From: Pseudomonas bharatica CSV86
GTDB lineage: Bacteria > Pseudomonadota > Gammaproteobacteria > Pseudomonadales > Pseudomonadaceae
DNA: 64,000 nt
Assembly: GCF_000319305.2 (NCBI RefSeq)
Contig: NZ_AMWJ02000002.1
Span: 1,488,001 to 1,552,000 of the forward strand
Reading direction: 5' to 3'
Shown here: in pieces, positions 8,332 through 18,288 of the stretch
How the letters are laid out: each line of letters opens with the position of its first letter
Numbering within the stretch: the stretch's first letter is position 1
Program-made: the position numbers and the translations under genes
The notes under the pieces: model-generated
Database searches by the model: none
Seen by the model: the letters and a program-made list of their open reading frames with translations, nothing else
Told to the model about the DNA's origin: nothing

Positions 8332-9853
8332 CTCAACCCCTCTGCTTACCGCCCTCCTCCCCCTGGTCAGCGATCTGTCCCGCGACCTGCCCGAACGCGA
8401 GCGCTACCGCCGCCTGCTGGAGGCCATGCGCGCCTTGCTGCCCTGCGATGCCGCCGCGCTGCTGCGCCTGGACGGCGAGTGGCTGGTGCCCCTGGCCGTG
8501 GACGGTCTCAGCGCCGACACCCTGGGTCGGCGCTTCCGGGTCAGCGAGCATCCGCGCTTCGCCGCCTTGCTCAGCCGCAACGGGCCGACCCGCTTTGCCA
8601 GCGACAGCGAACTGCCCGATCCCTACGACGGCCTGGTCGAGGGCCTGCACCAGCAACTGGAGGTCCACGATTGCATGGGTTGCCCGTTGTTCGTCGACGA
8701 ACGGCCCTGGGGCTTGCTGACCCTCGATGCGCTACAGCCGGACAGCTTTCGGCAAGCCGAGCTGGACTCCCTGCAAGCCTTCGCCAGCCTGGCGGCGGCC
8801 ACGGTCAACGTGGCCCAGCGTATCGAAGGTCTGGCCCTGCGCGCCGAGGTCTATCGCCAGGCCAGCGACCAGCAGGCCAAGGAACTGATCGGCCAGAGCA
8901 AGGCGCATAAGCGCCTGCTGGAAGAGATCCGCCTGGTCGGCGGCAGCGACCTGACCGTGCTGGTCACCGGCGAGACCGGGGTCGGCAAGGAACTGGTGGC
9001 CCAGGCCATCCACCAGGCCTCGTCGCGCGCCGACAAGCCGCTGATCAGCCTCAACTGCGCGGCATTGCCCGACACCCTGGTGGAAAGCGAATTGTTCGGT
9101 CATGTGCGCGGCGCCTTTACCGGCGCCGTGGGCGAGCGGCGCGGCAAGTTCGAGCTGGCCAATGGCGGCACGCTGTTCCTCGATGAAGTGGGCGAACTGT
9201 CCTTGATGGTCCAGGCGAAACTGTTGCGCGTCCTGCAGAGCGGCCAGTTGCAGCGCCTCGGCTCGGACCAGGAGCACCGCGTCGATGTGCGCCTGATCGC
9301 TGCCACCAACCGCGACCTGGCCGAGGAAGTCCGTGCCGGTCGTTATCGCGCCGATTTCTACCACCGCCTGAGCGTCTATCCGCTGCCGGTACCGGCCCTG
9401 CGCGAACGCGGTCGCGATGTGTTGCTGCTGGCCGGCTACTTCCTCGAGCAGAACCGTTCGCGTATGGGCCTCAACAGCTTGCGCCTGAGCGCGGAGGCCC
9501 AGGCCGCCTTGCTGGCCTACGACTGGCCGGGCAATGTGCGCGAACTGGAACACCTGATCGGGCGCTCGGCGCTCAAGGCGCTGGGGCAGCATCGGGACCG
9601 GCCACGCATCCTGACCCTCGACGCCGCCGACCTCGACCTGCCAGGCGTCACCACGCCATCCGCGACACCGCCGCCGGTCAGCCGCGACGGGGAACGCGGC
9701 GGCGACCTGCGCCAGGCCCTGGACAACTACCAGCGCCAGTTGATCGGCCAATGCCTGGAGCGCCACCAGCACAACTGGGCCAGCGCCGCGCGCGAACTGG
9801 GCCTGGACCGTGCCAACCTCGCGCGCCTGGCCCGCCGGCTTGGCCTGCGCTGA
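8327..9853 (+). CDS. norR: NO-responsive sigma-54 activator NorR (FhpR)
   Basis: Transcription activator that senses NO through a mononuclear iron in its N-terminal GAF domain and drives sigma-54 promoters of NO-detoxifying genes. The start is ATG 8327 (MTSTPLLTALLPLVSDLS) with GGAG five bases upstream; 508 residues. The GAF domain is about 1-170. The AAA+ domain has Walker A GETGVGKE, the sigma-54 contact loop GAFTGA and Walker B TLFLDEVGEL. A Fis-type helix-turn-helix lies at the end (SAARELGLDRANLARLARRL). It is divergent from hmp with three NorR sites between them, so hmp is the expected target. Confidence 0.95.
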   Translation: MTSTPLLTALLPLVSDLSRDLPERERYRRLLEAMRALLPCDAAALLRLDGEWLVPLAVDGLSADTLGRRFRVSEHPRFAALLSRNGPTRFASDSELPDPYDGLVEGLHQQLEVHDCMGCPLFVDERPWGLLTLDALQPDSFRQAELDSLQAFASLAAATVNVAQRIEGLALRAEVYRQASDQQAKELIGQSKAHKRLLEEIRLVGGSDLTVLVTGETGVGKELVAQAIHQASSRADKPLISLNCAALPDTLVESELFGHVRGAFTGAVGERRGKFELANGGTLFLDEVGELSLMVQAKLLRVLQSGQLQRLGSDQEHRVDVRLIAATNRDLAEEVRAGRYRADFYHRLSVYPLPVPALRERGRDVLLLAGYFLEQNRSRMGLNSLRLSAEAQAALLAYDWPGNVRELEHLIGRSALKALGQHRDRPRILTLDAADLDLPGVTTPSATPPPVSRDGERGGDLRQALDNYQRQLIGQCLERHQHNWASAARELGLDRANLARLARRLGLR

Positions 9854-9937
9854 TTTACGAATATGCTAAAGGGCTGCGCGCTCGGGTCGATAACCCGGCA
9901 CAAGCCCCGAATCCATCCTCTACGCACGAAGGTTTCT

Positions 9938-10837
9938 ATGTTCTCGCAAAAAACCCGCGCGGACTCGCTGTCGCTGCTGCTCTTCACCTTGCGCAGCGGC
10001 AAGCTGATGGCGATCAACCTGCTCAAGGTCAGCGAGATCATTCCCTGCCCGCCCTTGACCCGCCTGCCCGAGGCCCATCCCCACGTCAAGGGCGTGGCGA
10101 CCCTGCGCGGCAACTCGCTGCCGGTGATCGACCTGTCCCGCGCCATCGGTGAACGGCCACTGGCCGATCCCGACGGTGGCTGCCTGATCGTCACCGATAT
10201 CAGCCGTTCCAAGCAGGGCCTGCATGTACAGGCGGTGGCGCGCATCGTCCACTGCAAGAGCACCGACATCCGCCCGCCGCCCTATGGCTCGGGGGAGAAG
10301 TCGTTCATTACCGGCGTGACCCGGATCGACGACACCCTGGTGCAGGTGCTGGACATCGAGAAAGTCATCCACACCATCACCCCGGCCCATCACCAGGAAG
10401 CGCCTTCGCAGATCAGCGAAGAGGACGCCGCCATCCTCAAGGCCACCAACATCCTGGTGGTGGATGACAGCCAGGTGGCGCTGCAGCAGTCGGTCTACAC
10501 CCTTCGCGGGCTCGGGCTGGAGTGCCACACGGCACGCAGTGCCAAGGACGCCATTGCGGTGTTGCTGGACCTGCAGGGCACCGAGCAGGAAATCGACGTG
10601 GTGGTCTCGGATATCGAGATGTCGGAAATGGATGGCTACTCGTTCACCCGCACCTTGCGTGAAACGCCGGATTTCCAGCATCTCTATGTGCTGCTGCACA
10701 CCTCGCTGGACAGTGCGATGAACAGTGAAAAAGCCAAGGCAGCAGGGGCTAATGCGGTGTTGACCAAATTCTCCTCGCCGGAGCTGACCGACTGCCTGAT
10801 CGTTGCGGCGCGGACCGTGGCCTTTACCGAACGATAG
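9938..10837 (+). CDS. CheV-type chemotaxis coupling protein (CheW domain plus receiver)
   Basis: Adaptor coupling chemoreceptors to CheA, with a phosphorylatable receiver. The start is ATG 9938 (MFSQKTRADSLS) preceded by GAAGG, giving 299 residues. The CheW domain is about 10-155 (LFTLRSGKLMAINLLKVSEII, GVATLRGNSLPVIDLSRAIG). The receiver is about 170-298 (ILVVDDSQ; phospho-acceptor Asp in VVSDIEMSEMDG; Lys in VLTKFSSP). It stands away from a che cluster but near an Aer-like receptor. Its last ~55 bases are duplicated downstream together with a REP (see repeat 10781-11063). Confidence 0.92.
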   Translation: MFSQKTRADSLSLLLFTLRSGKLMAINLLKVSEIIPCPPLTRLPEAHPHVKGVATLRGNSLPVIDLSRAIGERPLADPDGGCLIVTDISRSKQGLHVQAVARIVHCKSTDIRPPPYGSGEKSFITGVTRIDDTLVQVLDIEKVIHTITPAHHQEAPSQISEEDAAILKATNILVVDDSQVALQQSVYTLRGLGLECHTARSAKDAIAVLLDLQGTEQEIDVVVSDIEMSEMDGYSFTRTLRETPDFQHLYVLLHTSLDSAMNSEKAKAAGANAVLTKFSSPELTDCLIVAARTVAFTER

Positions 10838-11063
10838 TGGTTGCTGCCGCGGGCCTCATCGCTGGCAAGCCAGCTCCCACAGGGTCCGTGTGCACCGCAA
10901 CCTGTGGGAGCTGACCGACTGCCTGATCGTCGCGGCGCGTACGGTGGCCTTTACCGAAAGATATTGGTTGCTGCCGAGGGCCTCATCGCTGGCAAGCCAG
11001 CTCCCACAGGGGCCGTGTGCACCGCCGAACCTGTGGGAGCTGGCTTGCCAGCGATGAGGCCCG
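10781..11063. repeat. Tandem duplication of cheV tail plus REP arm, ending in a REPIN
   Basis: Copy 1 (10781-10907) begins GAGCTGACCGACTGCCTGAT inside cheV, runs through the stop codon and into a REP arm. Copy 2 starts at 10908 with the same words and an almost identical sequence (period 127, drifting to 129), then ends in a complete right REP arm to 11063. In copy 2 the stop codon has changed (ACGATAG to AAGATAT). GAGCTG occurs both in the cheV tail and in the REP (GGGAGCTGGC), giving an obvious microhomology for the event. Confidence 0.9.
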
Positions 11064-11125
11064 CAAGAACACCATAAAGATCAGGCATACTCCGGCACTT
11101 AGCCCCCAGAGGAGCCACTTCCCTC

Positions 11126-11428
11126 ATGAAAGCCGCCATCCTCAGCCTGCTTCTGCTTGCCCCTCTCGCCCACGCTTCCAGCGACCAGGCCTGGGCCGAG
11201 CACGACAAGCAACTGCTGCGCGCCTGCACCGCGGCCAGCCAGCTCAAGGACGTCCGCGCCCTGGGCAAGAGCGCCGAATTCGATGACCGCAGCGGCTATT
11301 CTGCGCTGCTTCTGCAGGGGCGCTACCCGCAAAAGCACATGAACAACCGCAAGGGCACCGAACTGTGCCTCTACGACCGGCGCCAGAAGAGCGCCTACGT
11401 CACTGAATGGACCCCAGGGAAACCGTGA
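11126..11428 (+). CDS. Small secreted protein of unknown function
   Basis: 100 residues with a clear signal peptide (MKAAILSLLLLAPLAHASS, cleavage after AHA). The mature part is about 80 residues, has two cysteines (LLRACTAAS, TELCLYD) and is otherwise hydrophilic, so it is probably periplasmic. No known domain was recognised. It overlaps or abuts the following YkgJ-type gene, suggesting translational coupling. Codon use is like the neighbours. Confidence 0.7.
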   Translation: MKAAILSLLLLAPLAHASSDQAWAEHDKQLLRACTAASQLKDVRALGKSAEFDDRSGYSALLLQGRYPQKHMNNRKGTELCLYDRRQKSAYVTEWTPGKP

Positions 11429-12177
11429 ACAGCGCCTCCGATACCACCCGCTTCCACTGCACCGGCTGCGGCCGTTGCTGCACAGGCCACCATGTCCCCC
11501 TGACCTTGGGCGAAGCGCAACAGTGGGTCGATGACGGCGGCCAGGTCATCGTGCTGGTCGAGGCCTTCCTCGCCAACGGCATCGGGCTGCCCGCCGAACA
11601 ACAGGACCACGCCCGCCGTCGCTCCTGCGCCGTGCCCTGCGGCGACACCGAGGCGTATGTCGCCATCACCTTCGCTGCCTTCAATCCGGGCCCGTGCCGC
11701 AACCTCGACGCCGAGCTGCGCTGCATGATCTACGAGCGGCGCCCGCTGGTCTGCCGCATCTACCCGATGGAAATCAATCCGCATATTCCGCTGCGCCCGC
11801 AGGCCAAGGACTGCCCGCCGGAAGCCTGGGAAGACGGCGAGGTGCTGATTCACCGCGAGCGCGTGCTGGATCCGACGCTGATGGAACTGATCGAACGCTC
11901 GCGCCAGGCCGACCGCGACGATATTCGCAACAAGACCTTGATCTGCCAGCGCCTGGGCATCGACACCAGCGCGCTGAAAGGCAACGGTTTTACCGCCTAC
12001 CTGCCGGACACCAGCGCACTGCACCAGGCCATGGGCGATACCGCCGCCGACACCCAGGCGGCTCTCGCCGAGTGGATCCTGCACGTGGAAGATGGCGAGC
12101 TTGCCGGAAAACTCGGCTCGGCAGGGGCCAGGGTCACCGGCACCAGCGCCGGGCACTACAGCTTCATCGGGTTCTGA
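11407..12177 (+). CDS. YkgJ-family cysteine cluster protein
   Basis: Cytosolic 256-residue protein (250 if it starts at GTG 11425). It has the YkgJ/CxxCxxCC signature FHCTGCGRCCTG near the N-terminus and further cysteines (RRSCAVPCGD, ALRC-type RCMIYERRPLVCRIYP). It probably binds a metal or Fe-S cluster; the function is not established. GTG 11425 overlaps the previous stop (GTGA) and has AGGGA four bases upstream, so it may be the true start. ATG 11407 would overlap the previous gene by 22 bases. Confidence 0.85.
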   Translation: MDPRETVNSASDTTRFHCTGCGRCCTGHHVPLTLGEAQQWVDDGGQVIVLVEAFLANGIGLPAEQQDHARRRSCAVPCGDTEAYVAITFAAFNPGPCRNLDAELRCMIYERRPLVCRIYPMEINPHIPLRPQAKDCPPEAWEDGEVLIHRERVLDPTLMELIERSRQADRDDIRNKTLICQRLGIDTSALKGNGFTAYLPDTSALHQAMGDTAADTQAALAEWILHVEDGELAGKLGSAGARVTGTSAGHYSFIGF

Positions 12178-12184
12178 TCCGGCA

Positions 12185-13767
12185 TTACTGGCGCCGGCAC
12201 CAGAACTCTTCGGCCAGGCGCCGCAGGTCTTCGGCGAGCCCGGCCACGTCGCTGGCCGTGGAATGACCGCGCTGGCCCGCCGTGACGCTTTGCTCGCTGG
12301 CCTGGCGGATGCTGATGATGTTGCGGTTGATGTCTTCACTGACCAGGCTCTGCTGCTCCACCGCCGAGGCGATCTGCAGGCTCATCTCGCTGATCTGGTT
12401 GACCCGCTGGCTGATGCCGTGCAGCGCCTGGGTGGCGTGCTGGGCCTGCTCGACGCTCTGGCCGGCATGGTCGCTGCTCTGCTGCATCGCCTGCACTGCA
12501 TCCCGGGCGCCGTTCTGCAGCATGGTGATCATGCGCTGGATCTCACCGGTCGATTGCGCGGTGCGCTGGGCCAGGCCGCGGACTTCATCGGCCACCACTG
12601 CAAAGCCACGCCCGTGATCCCGGCCCGCGCCGCCTCTATCGCTGCGTTCAGGGCCAGCAGGTTGGTTTGCTCGGCAATGCTGTGGATAACCTCCAGCACG
12701 CCGGAAATCTCTTCGCTGTGGTTTTCCAGGGTGTGGACAACGTCGGTCGCCTCGGCCAGGACACCCGCCAGTTGCAGGATGGTGCTTCGGCTCTGGTCTA
12801 CCAGTTGATGCCCGACCTGGGTCTCGCCTTCGGCCTGGTCCGCCGCCTTCGAGGCCTGCTGGGCACTGTTGGCGACCTCGGCGACCCGCGCGGCCATGCG
12901 GTTGATCGCTTCGGCGACCTGGTCGGCATCGCCCTGCTGGCCGAGGGTGGTGGTATGGCTGTGTTGCAGATGGCTGGCCAGCTCGGCGGTATGCCCGGCC
13001 AGGCGCCTGGAGGTGTCGCCGATGCGCCCGACCACTGCGCCGATCTGCGCTTCGAGCATCTGCAGGGCGAACTCGACCTGCCCCACGGTATCGCGACGCC
13101 CGGTGTACAGGCGCTGGCTCAGCGGGTTGTCGGCGATGTCACGGGCGCGTTCGCCGAGGCGCTCCAGCGGGCTCAGGGCCCGTTTGATCATCAGCGCGGC
13201 AAGTCCGGCGAATACCCCCCACTGCGCCACGGCCCGCCCGGGAAACTCCGGCAGCAGGAGCTCGCTGCCACCCATCACCAGGGCCAGCAATGCGCCCAGA
13301 CCCAGGGTCAGACGGGTGCCCATGCCCAATGCCGGCAGGCGCTCCGCCAGGCTGCGCTGGCCACGGCGCAAGCGCGCGTAATACCGCTCGGCCGCGTCGA
13401 TCTGCGCCGCGCTCGGCTTGGTCCGCACCGACTGGTACTCGACAGTCTGGCCATGGCTGGTGATCGGCGAAACGAAGGCGCTGACCCAATAGTGATCGCC
13501 ATTCTTGCAGCGGTTCTTGACCAACCCCATCCACGAGCGTCCCTTCTTCAGGGTCTGCCACATATGTTCGAAGGCCGCCGGTGGCATGTCCGGATGGCGC
13601 ACGATATGGTGCGCGCTGCCGATCAGCTCCTCGCGGGAAAACCCGCTGATGCGGATGAACTCGTCATTGGCGTAGGTGATAGCACTCGTCAGATCCGTGG
13701 TGGACAGGATGTTCGCATCCACGGGGTAATCCACATTTCGACCGGTCACAGGCAGATTGCTCTTCAT
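12185..13767 (-). pseudogene. aer: Aer-like PAS chemoreceptor, frameshifted as given
   Basis: Energy-taxis type receptor. It has an N-terminal PAS domain (STTDLTSAITYANDEFIRIS, residues ~20-110; the Aer FAD-binding type), a short hydrophobic segment (LGALLALVMGGSELLL), a HAMP-like region and a signalling domain. The reading frame breaks in the signalling hairpin. Residues run NLLALNAAIEAARAG and then into nonsense; the correct frame resumes at GFAVVADEVRGLAQRTAQS. The span is 3n-1 bases and one inserted base near 12608-12622 restores 527 residues, close to usual Aer length. A sequencing deletion is likelier than true loss (see findings). Confidence 0.85.
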
Positions 13768-13999
13768 CGAGAGGCGCTCGTCGTTCGGATGGGGGTATGA
13801 AAGCAGGGCGCAGATACTACGTTTGGCCCCTTGACGGAAACTTGACCCAGAGCAGCATTAAGGCCTATCGCCATCACCGTCCATCCGTAACGATCCGTAG
13901 CTGACATTCGTGACAGCCAGCCGTCACGGTGGCGACCCGTTCTGTCCTATATAAGGGTATGCAGCCCTTACTCTTCACTCCTGTCGGCGCCTTTGACGC

Positions 14000-15175
14000 A
14001 TGCGAATCTCCAGCCCTCGAACGCTGCTTGTCCTCCTGGCCATCGTCCTTCTGGCCGGCGCCGCATGGTTCGTCAACAAGCGCCCGCAGGCCGCACGCCC
14101 CACGGCCTCCAGCGCCATCCCGGTCAGCGTGATCGCCGTGCAGCGCGAGGATGTCCCGCGTTTGCTCAGCGCCATCGGCACCGTGCAATCGCTGCACAGC
14201 GTGGTGATCCGCCCCCAGGTGGAGGGCGTGCTGACGCGGATCGCAGTGCAGGAAGGCCAGGAAGTGCACAAGGGCGACCTGCTGGCGACCCTCGATGACC
14301 GCGCCATCCGCGCCAGCCTAGACCAAGCCCGCGCCCAGCTTGGCCAGAGCCAGGCGCAGCTGCAGGTGGCGCAGACCGACCTGAAGCGTTATCGCCTGCT
14401 CAGCGAAGACAACGGCATCTCGCGCCAGACCCTCGACCAGCAGCAAGCGCTGGTCAACCAGCTCCAGGCCACGCTGCTCGGCAACCAGGCGAATATCGCC
14501 GCGGCCGAGGTGCAACTGTCCTATACCCGGATCCTGTCGCCGGTCAGCGGACGGGTCGGCATCCGCAACGTCGATGAAGGCAACCTGGTGCGCAGCACCG
14601 ACACCCAGGGCCTGTTCAGCGTGACCCGCCTCGACCCGATCAACGTGGAGTTCTCCGTCCCGCAGAGCTGGCTGCCGACCCTGCAACAGCTCACCGCCAG
14701 CCGCGAGGCCGCACCGATCAAGGCCTATCTGGAAGGCGACGGCGACACCGGCGGGCAACTGCTCGGCGAAGGCCGCCTGAGCCTGATCGACAACCAGATC
14801 GCCGCCGGCACCGGCACCTTGCGCGCCAAGGCCACCTTCGCTAACCCCGATGCACGCCTGTGGCCCGGCCAACTGGTGACCCTGCGGGTGCAGACCGGCA
14901 TCGAGCGCGATGCCCTGGTGGTCCCGCCGGGTGTGGTGCGCCAGGGCGTGGACAAGCATTTCGTCTACCGCATCGCCGGGGACAAGGCCGAGGCGGTACC
15001 GGTCAAGGTGACCTACCAGGACAGCAAGCTCAGCGTCATCACCGGCGTCGAGGCCAATGACCGCCTGGTCGCCGACGGCCAGTCGCGGCTCAAGCCCGGC
15101 GCCACCGTGGAAATCCTCGAGGCCAGGCCGGCCAGCGAGGATGTCGCCCGTAGCGAAGCGAGCGTACAACCATGA
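14000..15175 (+). CDS. RND efflux periplasmic adaptor (membrane fusion protein, MdtA-like)
   Basis: 391-residue HlyD/AcrA-family adaptor linking an inner-membrane RND pump to an outer-membrane channel. It has an N-terminal membrane anchor (LLVLLAIVLLAGAAWFV) and a lipoyl half-motif (VRPQVEGVLTRI-like at ~80). A coiled-coil hairpin follows (LDQARAQLGQSQAQLQVAQ), then the second lipoyl half (LSYTRILSPVSGRVG) and beta-barrel domains. ATG 14000 gives a sensible anchor. The stop overlaps the start of the pump gene by four bases (ATGA), so the two are one operon. No outer-membrane partner is encoded here. Confidence 0.92.
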   Translation: MRISSPRTLLVLLAIVLLAGAAWFVNKRPQAARPTASSAIPVSVIAVQREDVPRLLSAIGTVQSLHSVVIRPQVEGVLTRIAVQEGQEVHKGDLLATLDDRAIRASLDQARAQLGQSQAQLQVAQTDLKRYRLLSEDNGISRQTLDQQQALVNQLQATLLGNQANIAAAEVQLSYTRILSPVSGRVGIRNVDEGNLVRSTDTQGLFSVTRLDPINVEFSVPQSWLPTLQQLTASREAAPIKAYLEGDGDTGGQLLGEGRLSLIDNQIAAGTGTLRAKATFANPDARLWPGQLVTLRVQTGIERDALVVPPGVVRQGVDKHFVYRIAGDKAEAVPVKVTYQDSKLSVITGVEANDRLVADGQSRLKPGATVEILEARPASEDVARSEASVQP

Positions 15176-18100
15176 ACGCGGCCCTGCCCGGCGGTCGCGG
15201 CGGTATCTTCGCCTGGTGCATCGAGCGTCCGGTCGCCACCCTGCTGCTGACCTTCGCCCTGGTCCTGCTCGGGGCCATCGCCTTTCCGCGCCTGCCGGTG
15301 GCGCCACTGCCGGAGGCCGACTTTCCGACCATCCAGGTCACCGCCAACCTGCCCGGGGCCAGCCCGGAAACCATGGCCTCGTCGGTCGCCACGCCGCTGG
15401 AGGTGCAGTTCAGCGCCATCCCCGGCATGACCCAGATGACCTCCAGCAGCGCCCTGGGCTCCACCAGCCTGATCCTGCAATTCACCCTCGACAAGAACAT
15501 CGACACCGCCGCCCAGGAAGTCCAGGCGGCGATCAACACCGCCACCGCGCGCCTGCCCCAGGACATGCCGAGCCCGCCGACGTGGCGCAAGGTCAACCCG
15601 GCCGACAGCCCGGTGCTGATCCTCACGGTCAGTTCCGAGCACATGCCGGCCAACGAACTCAGCGATTACGCCGAAACCCTCCTGGCCCGGCAATTGAGCC
15701 AGATCGACGGGGTCGGCCTGGTCAACATCACCGGCCAGCAACGCCCGGCGATCCGCGTCCAGGCCCAGCCGGACAGGCTCGCCGCCCTCGGCCTGACCCT
15801 GGCCGACCTGCGCCTGGCCATCCAGCAGACCAGCCTCAACCTGGCCAAGGGCGCACTCTATGGCGAAAGCAGCGTGTCCACCCTGGCGACCAACGACCAG
15901 CTGTTCCACCCCGAGCAATACGCGCAACTGATCGTCTCCTACCGCAACGGCGCGCCGGTCCAGCTCAAGGATGTGGCCAAGGTCATCAGCGGTGCGGAGA
16001 ACGCCTACGTCAAGGCCTGGTCCGGCGCTCAGCAGGGCCTGAACCTGGTGATCTTCCGCCAGCCCGGGGCGAACATTGTCGATACCGTGGACCGGGTCAA
16101 CGACGCGCTGCCGCGCCTGGAAGAGATGCTCCCGGCCACGGTCAACGTCTCGGTGCTGCAGGACCGCACCCAGACCATCCGCGCCTCGCTGCACGAGGTG
16201 GAACTGACCCTGGCCATCGCCGTGCTGCTGGTGATCGCGGTGATGGCGCTGTTCCTGCGGCAGTGGTCGGCGACCCTGATCGTCTCGGCGGTGCTCGGGG
16301 TCTCGCTGGTCGCCAGCTTTGCCTTCATGTACGTGATGGGCTTCAGCCTGAACAACCTGACCCTGGTGGCGATCGTCATCGCCGTGGGCTTCGTGGTGGA
16401 CGACGCGATCGTCGTGGTGGAGAACATCCACCGCCATCTGGAAGCGGGTGACAGCCGTCGCGAGGCGGCGATGAAGGGCGCGCGGGAGATCGGTTTCACC
16501 GTGGTGTCGATCAGTTTTTCCCTGGTGGCGGCCTTCATTCCCCTGCTGTTCATGGGCGGGGTGGTCGGCCGGCTGTTCAAGGAATTCGCCCTGACCGCCA
16601 CCTCGACCATCCTGATCTCGGTGCTGGTGTCCCTGACCCTGGCGCCGACCCTGTGTGCCCTGTTCATGAATGCCCCGGGCCACGACAAGGAGAAGAAGCC
16701 AGGCTTCGGCGAGCGTCTGGTCGCCGCCTATGAACGCCTGCTGGACAAGGCCCTGGCCCATCAACGCCTGATGCTCGGCGTGTTCTTCCTCAGCACCGCG
16801 CTGGCGGTGGTGGGCTATGTGCTGATTCCCAAGGGTTTCTTCCCGGTGCAGGACACCGGTTTCGTGCTCGGCACCAGCGAGGCGGCAGCGGACGTTTCCT
16901 ACCCGGACATGATCGCCAAGCACCAGGCCCTGGCCGAGATCATTGGCGCCGACCCGGCGGTACGCGCCTTCTCCCACTCGGTGGGCGTCACCGGCAGCAA
17001 CCAGACCATCGCCAACGGACGTTTCTGGATTTCCCTCAAGGACCGCGGCGAGCGCGACGTGTCCGCCAGCGAGTTCATCGACCGCCTGCGGCCGAAGCTG
17101 GCGAAGGTCCCCGGCGTGGTCCTCTACCTGCGCGCCGGCCAGGACATCAACCTGAGTTCCGGCCCCAGCCGCAGCCAGTACCAGTACGTGCTCAAGAGCA
17201 ACGACGGCCCGGCCCTTAACCTGTGGACCGAACGCCTGACCGAACGGCTGAAGGCCAACCCGGCGTTCCGCGACCTGTCCAACGACCTGCAACTGGGCGC
17301 CAGCGTCACCCGCATCGAGATCGACCGCAAGGCCGCCGCGCGCTTCGGCCTGACCACCGCGGATGTCGACCAGGCCCTCTACGACGCCTTCGGCCAGCGG
17401 CAGATCAGCGAATTCCAGACCGAGACCAACCAGTACAAGGTCATCCTCGAACTGGATGCCCGCCAGCGCGGCCGCGCGGAAAGCCTGAATTACTTCTACC
17501 TGCGATCGCCGCTGAGCGGTGAAATGGTCCCGCTGGCGGCGCTGGCGAACGTCCAGGCGCCGAGCACCGGCCCGCTATCGATCGCCCACGACGGCCTGTT
17601 CCCGGCGGCCAACCTGTCGTTTAACCTGGCGCCCGGCGTCGCGCTTGGCGATGCCGTGAGCATCCTCGAACGGACCCAGCGCGAACTGGGCATGCCGGCC
17701 TCGATCAGCGGCACCTTCCAGGGCGCGGCCCAGGCCTTCCAGAGTTCGCTGTCGAGCCAGCCATGGCTGATCCTCGCCGCGCTGGTGGCGGTGTACATCA
17801 TCCTTGGGGTGCTCTACGAGAGCTTCGTCCACCCGCTGACCATCATCTCCACCCTGCCGCCGGCCGGCCTCGGCGCCCTGGCGCTGCTCTGGCTGTGGGG
17901 GCAAGACTTCACCATCATGGGCCTGATCGGCGTGGTGCTGTTGATCGGCATCGTCAAGAAGAACGGCATCCTGCTGATCGACTTCGCCCTGGACGCCCAG
18001 CGCAACCAAGGCATGAGCGCCGAGGAAGCCATCCACAAGGCCTGCCTGACGCGCTTCCGGCCGATCATCATGACCACCCTCGCCGCCCTGCTCGGCGCCG

Positions 18101-18288
18101 TGCCGCTGATGCTCGGTGCCGGGGCCGGCGCCGAACTGCGCCAGCCGCTGGGGATTGCCGTGGTCGGCGGGCTGCTGGTCAGCCAGGCCCTGACGCTGTT
18201 CACCACGCCGGTCATATACTTGGCCCTCGAGCGCCTGTTCCACCGCCGCCCTGTTGAAGACCTCGCAAGCGCAACACAATCAGGGTAG
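15172..18288 (+). CDS. RND multidrug efflux permease (MdtB/MdtC-MuxB-like)
   Basis: Proton-driven trimeric exporter of 1038 residues with 12 membrane helices and two large periplasmic loops. Recognisable regions are FIERPVATLLL-type N-terminus (CIERPVATLLLTFALVL), the TM4 proton-relay region with paired Asp (GFVVDDAIVVVENIHRHLE), GVVGRLFKEFALT and the second-half GIVKKNGILLIDFAL. It follows its adaptor by a four-base overlap. Only one permease is present, so it is not a complete MdtABC/MuxABC set. The downstream two-component system is a plausible regulator. Substrates cannot be read from sequence. Confidence 0.94.
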   Translation: MNAALPGGRGGIFAWCIERPVATLLLTFALVLLGAIAFPRLPVAPLPEADFPTIQVTANLPGASPETMASSVATPLEVQFSAIPGMTQMTSSSALGSTSLILQFTLDKNIDTAAQEVQAAINTATARLPQDMPSPPTWRKVNPADSPVLILTVSSEHMPANELSDYAETLLARQLSQIDGVGLVNITGQQRPAIRVQAQPDRLAALGLTLADLRLAIQQTSLNLAKGALYGESSVSTLATNDQLFHPEQYAQLIVSYRNGAPVQLKDVAKVISGAENAYVKAWSGAQQGLNLVIFRQPGANIVDTVDRVNDALPRLEEMLPATVNVSVLQDRTQTIRASLHEVELTLAIAVLLVIAVMALFLRQWSATLIVSAVLGVSLVASFAFMYVMGFSLNNLTLVAIVIAVGFVVDDAIVVVENIHRHLEAGDSRREAAMKGAREIGFTVVSISFSLVAAFIPLLFMGGVVGRLFKEFALTATSTILISVLVSLTLAPTLCALFMNAPGHDKEKKPGFGERLVAAYERLLDKALAHQRLMLGVFFLSTALAVVGYVLIPKGFFPVQDTGFVLGTSEAAADVSYPDMIAKHQALAEIIGADPAVRAFSHSVGVTGSNQTIANGRFWISLKDRGERDVSASEFIDRLRPKLAKVPGVVLYLRAGQDINLSSGPSRSQYQYVLKSNDGPALNLWTERLTERLKANPAFRDLSNDLQLGASVTRIEIDRKAAARFGLTTADVDQALYDAFGQRQISEFQTETNQYKVILELDARQRGRAESLNYFYLRSPLSGEMVPLAALANVQAPSTGPLSIAHDGLFPAANLSFNLAPGVALGDAVSILERTQRELGMPASISGTFQGAAQAFQSSLSSQPWLILAALVAVYIILGVLYESFVHPLTIISTLPPAGLGALALLWLWGQDFTIMGLIGVVLLIGIVKKNGILLIDFALDAQRNQGMSAEEAIHKACLTRFRPIIMTTLAALLGAVPLMLGAGAGAELRQPLGIAVVGGLLVSQALTLFTTPVIYLALERLFHRRPVEDLASATQSG

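Noticed and set aside
15013..17292. 759-residue open frame antisense to the RND adaptor and permease
   Set aside because: Same composition artefact; the sense strand encodes complete RND proteins.
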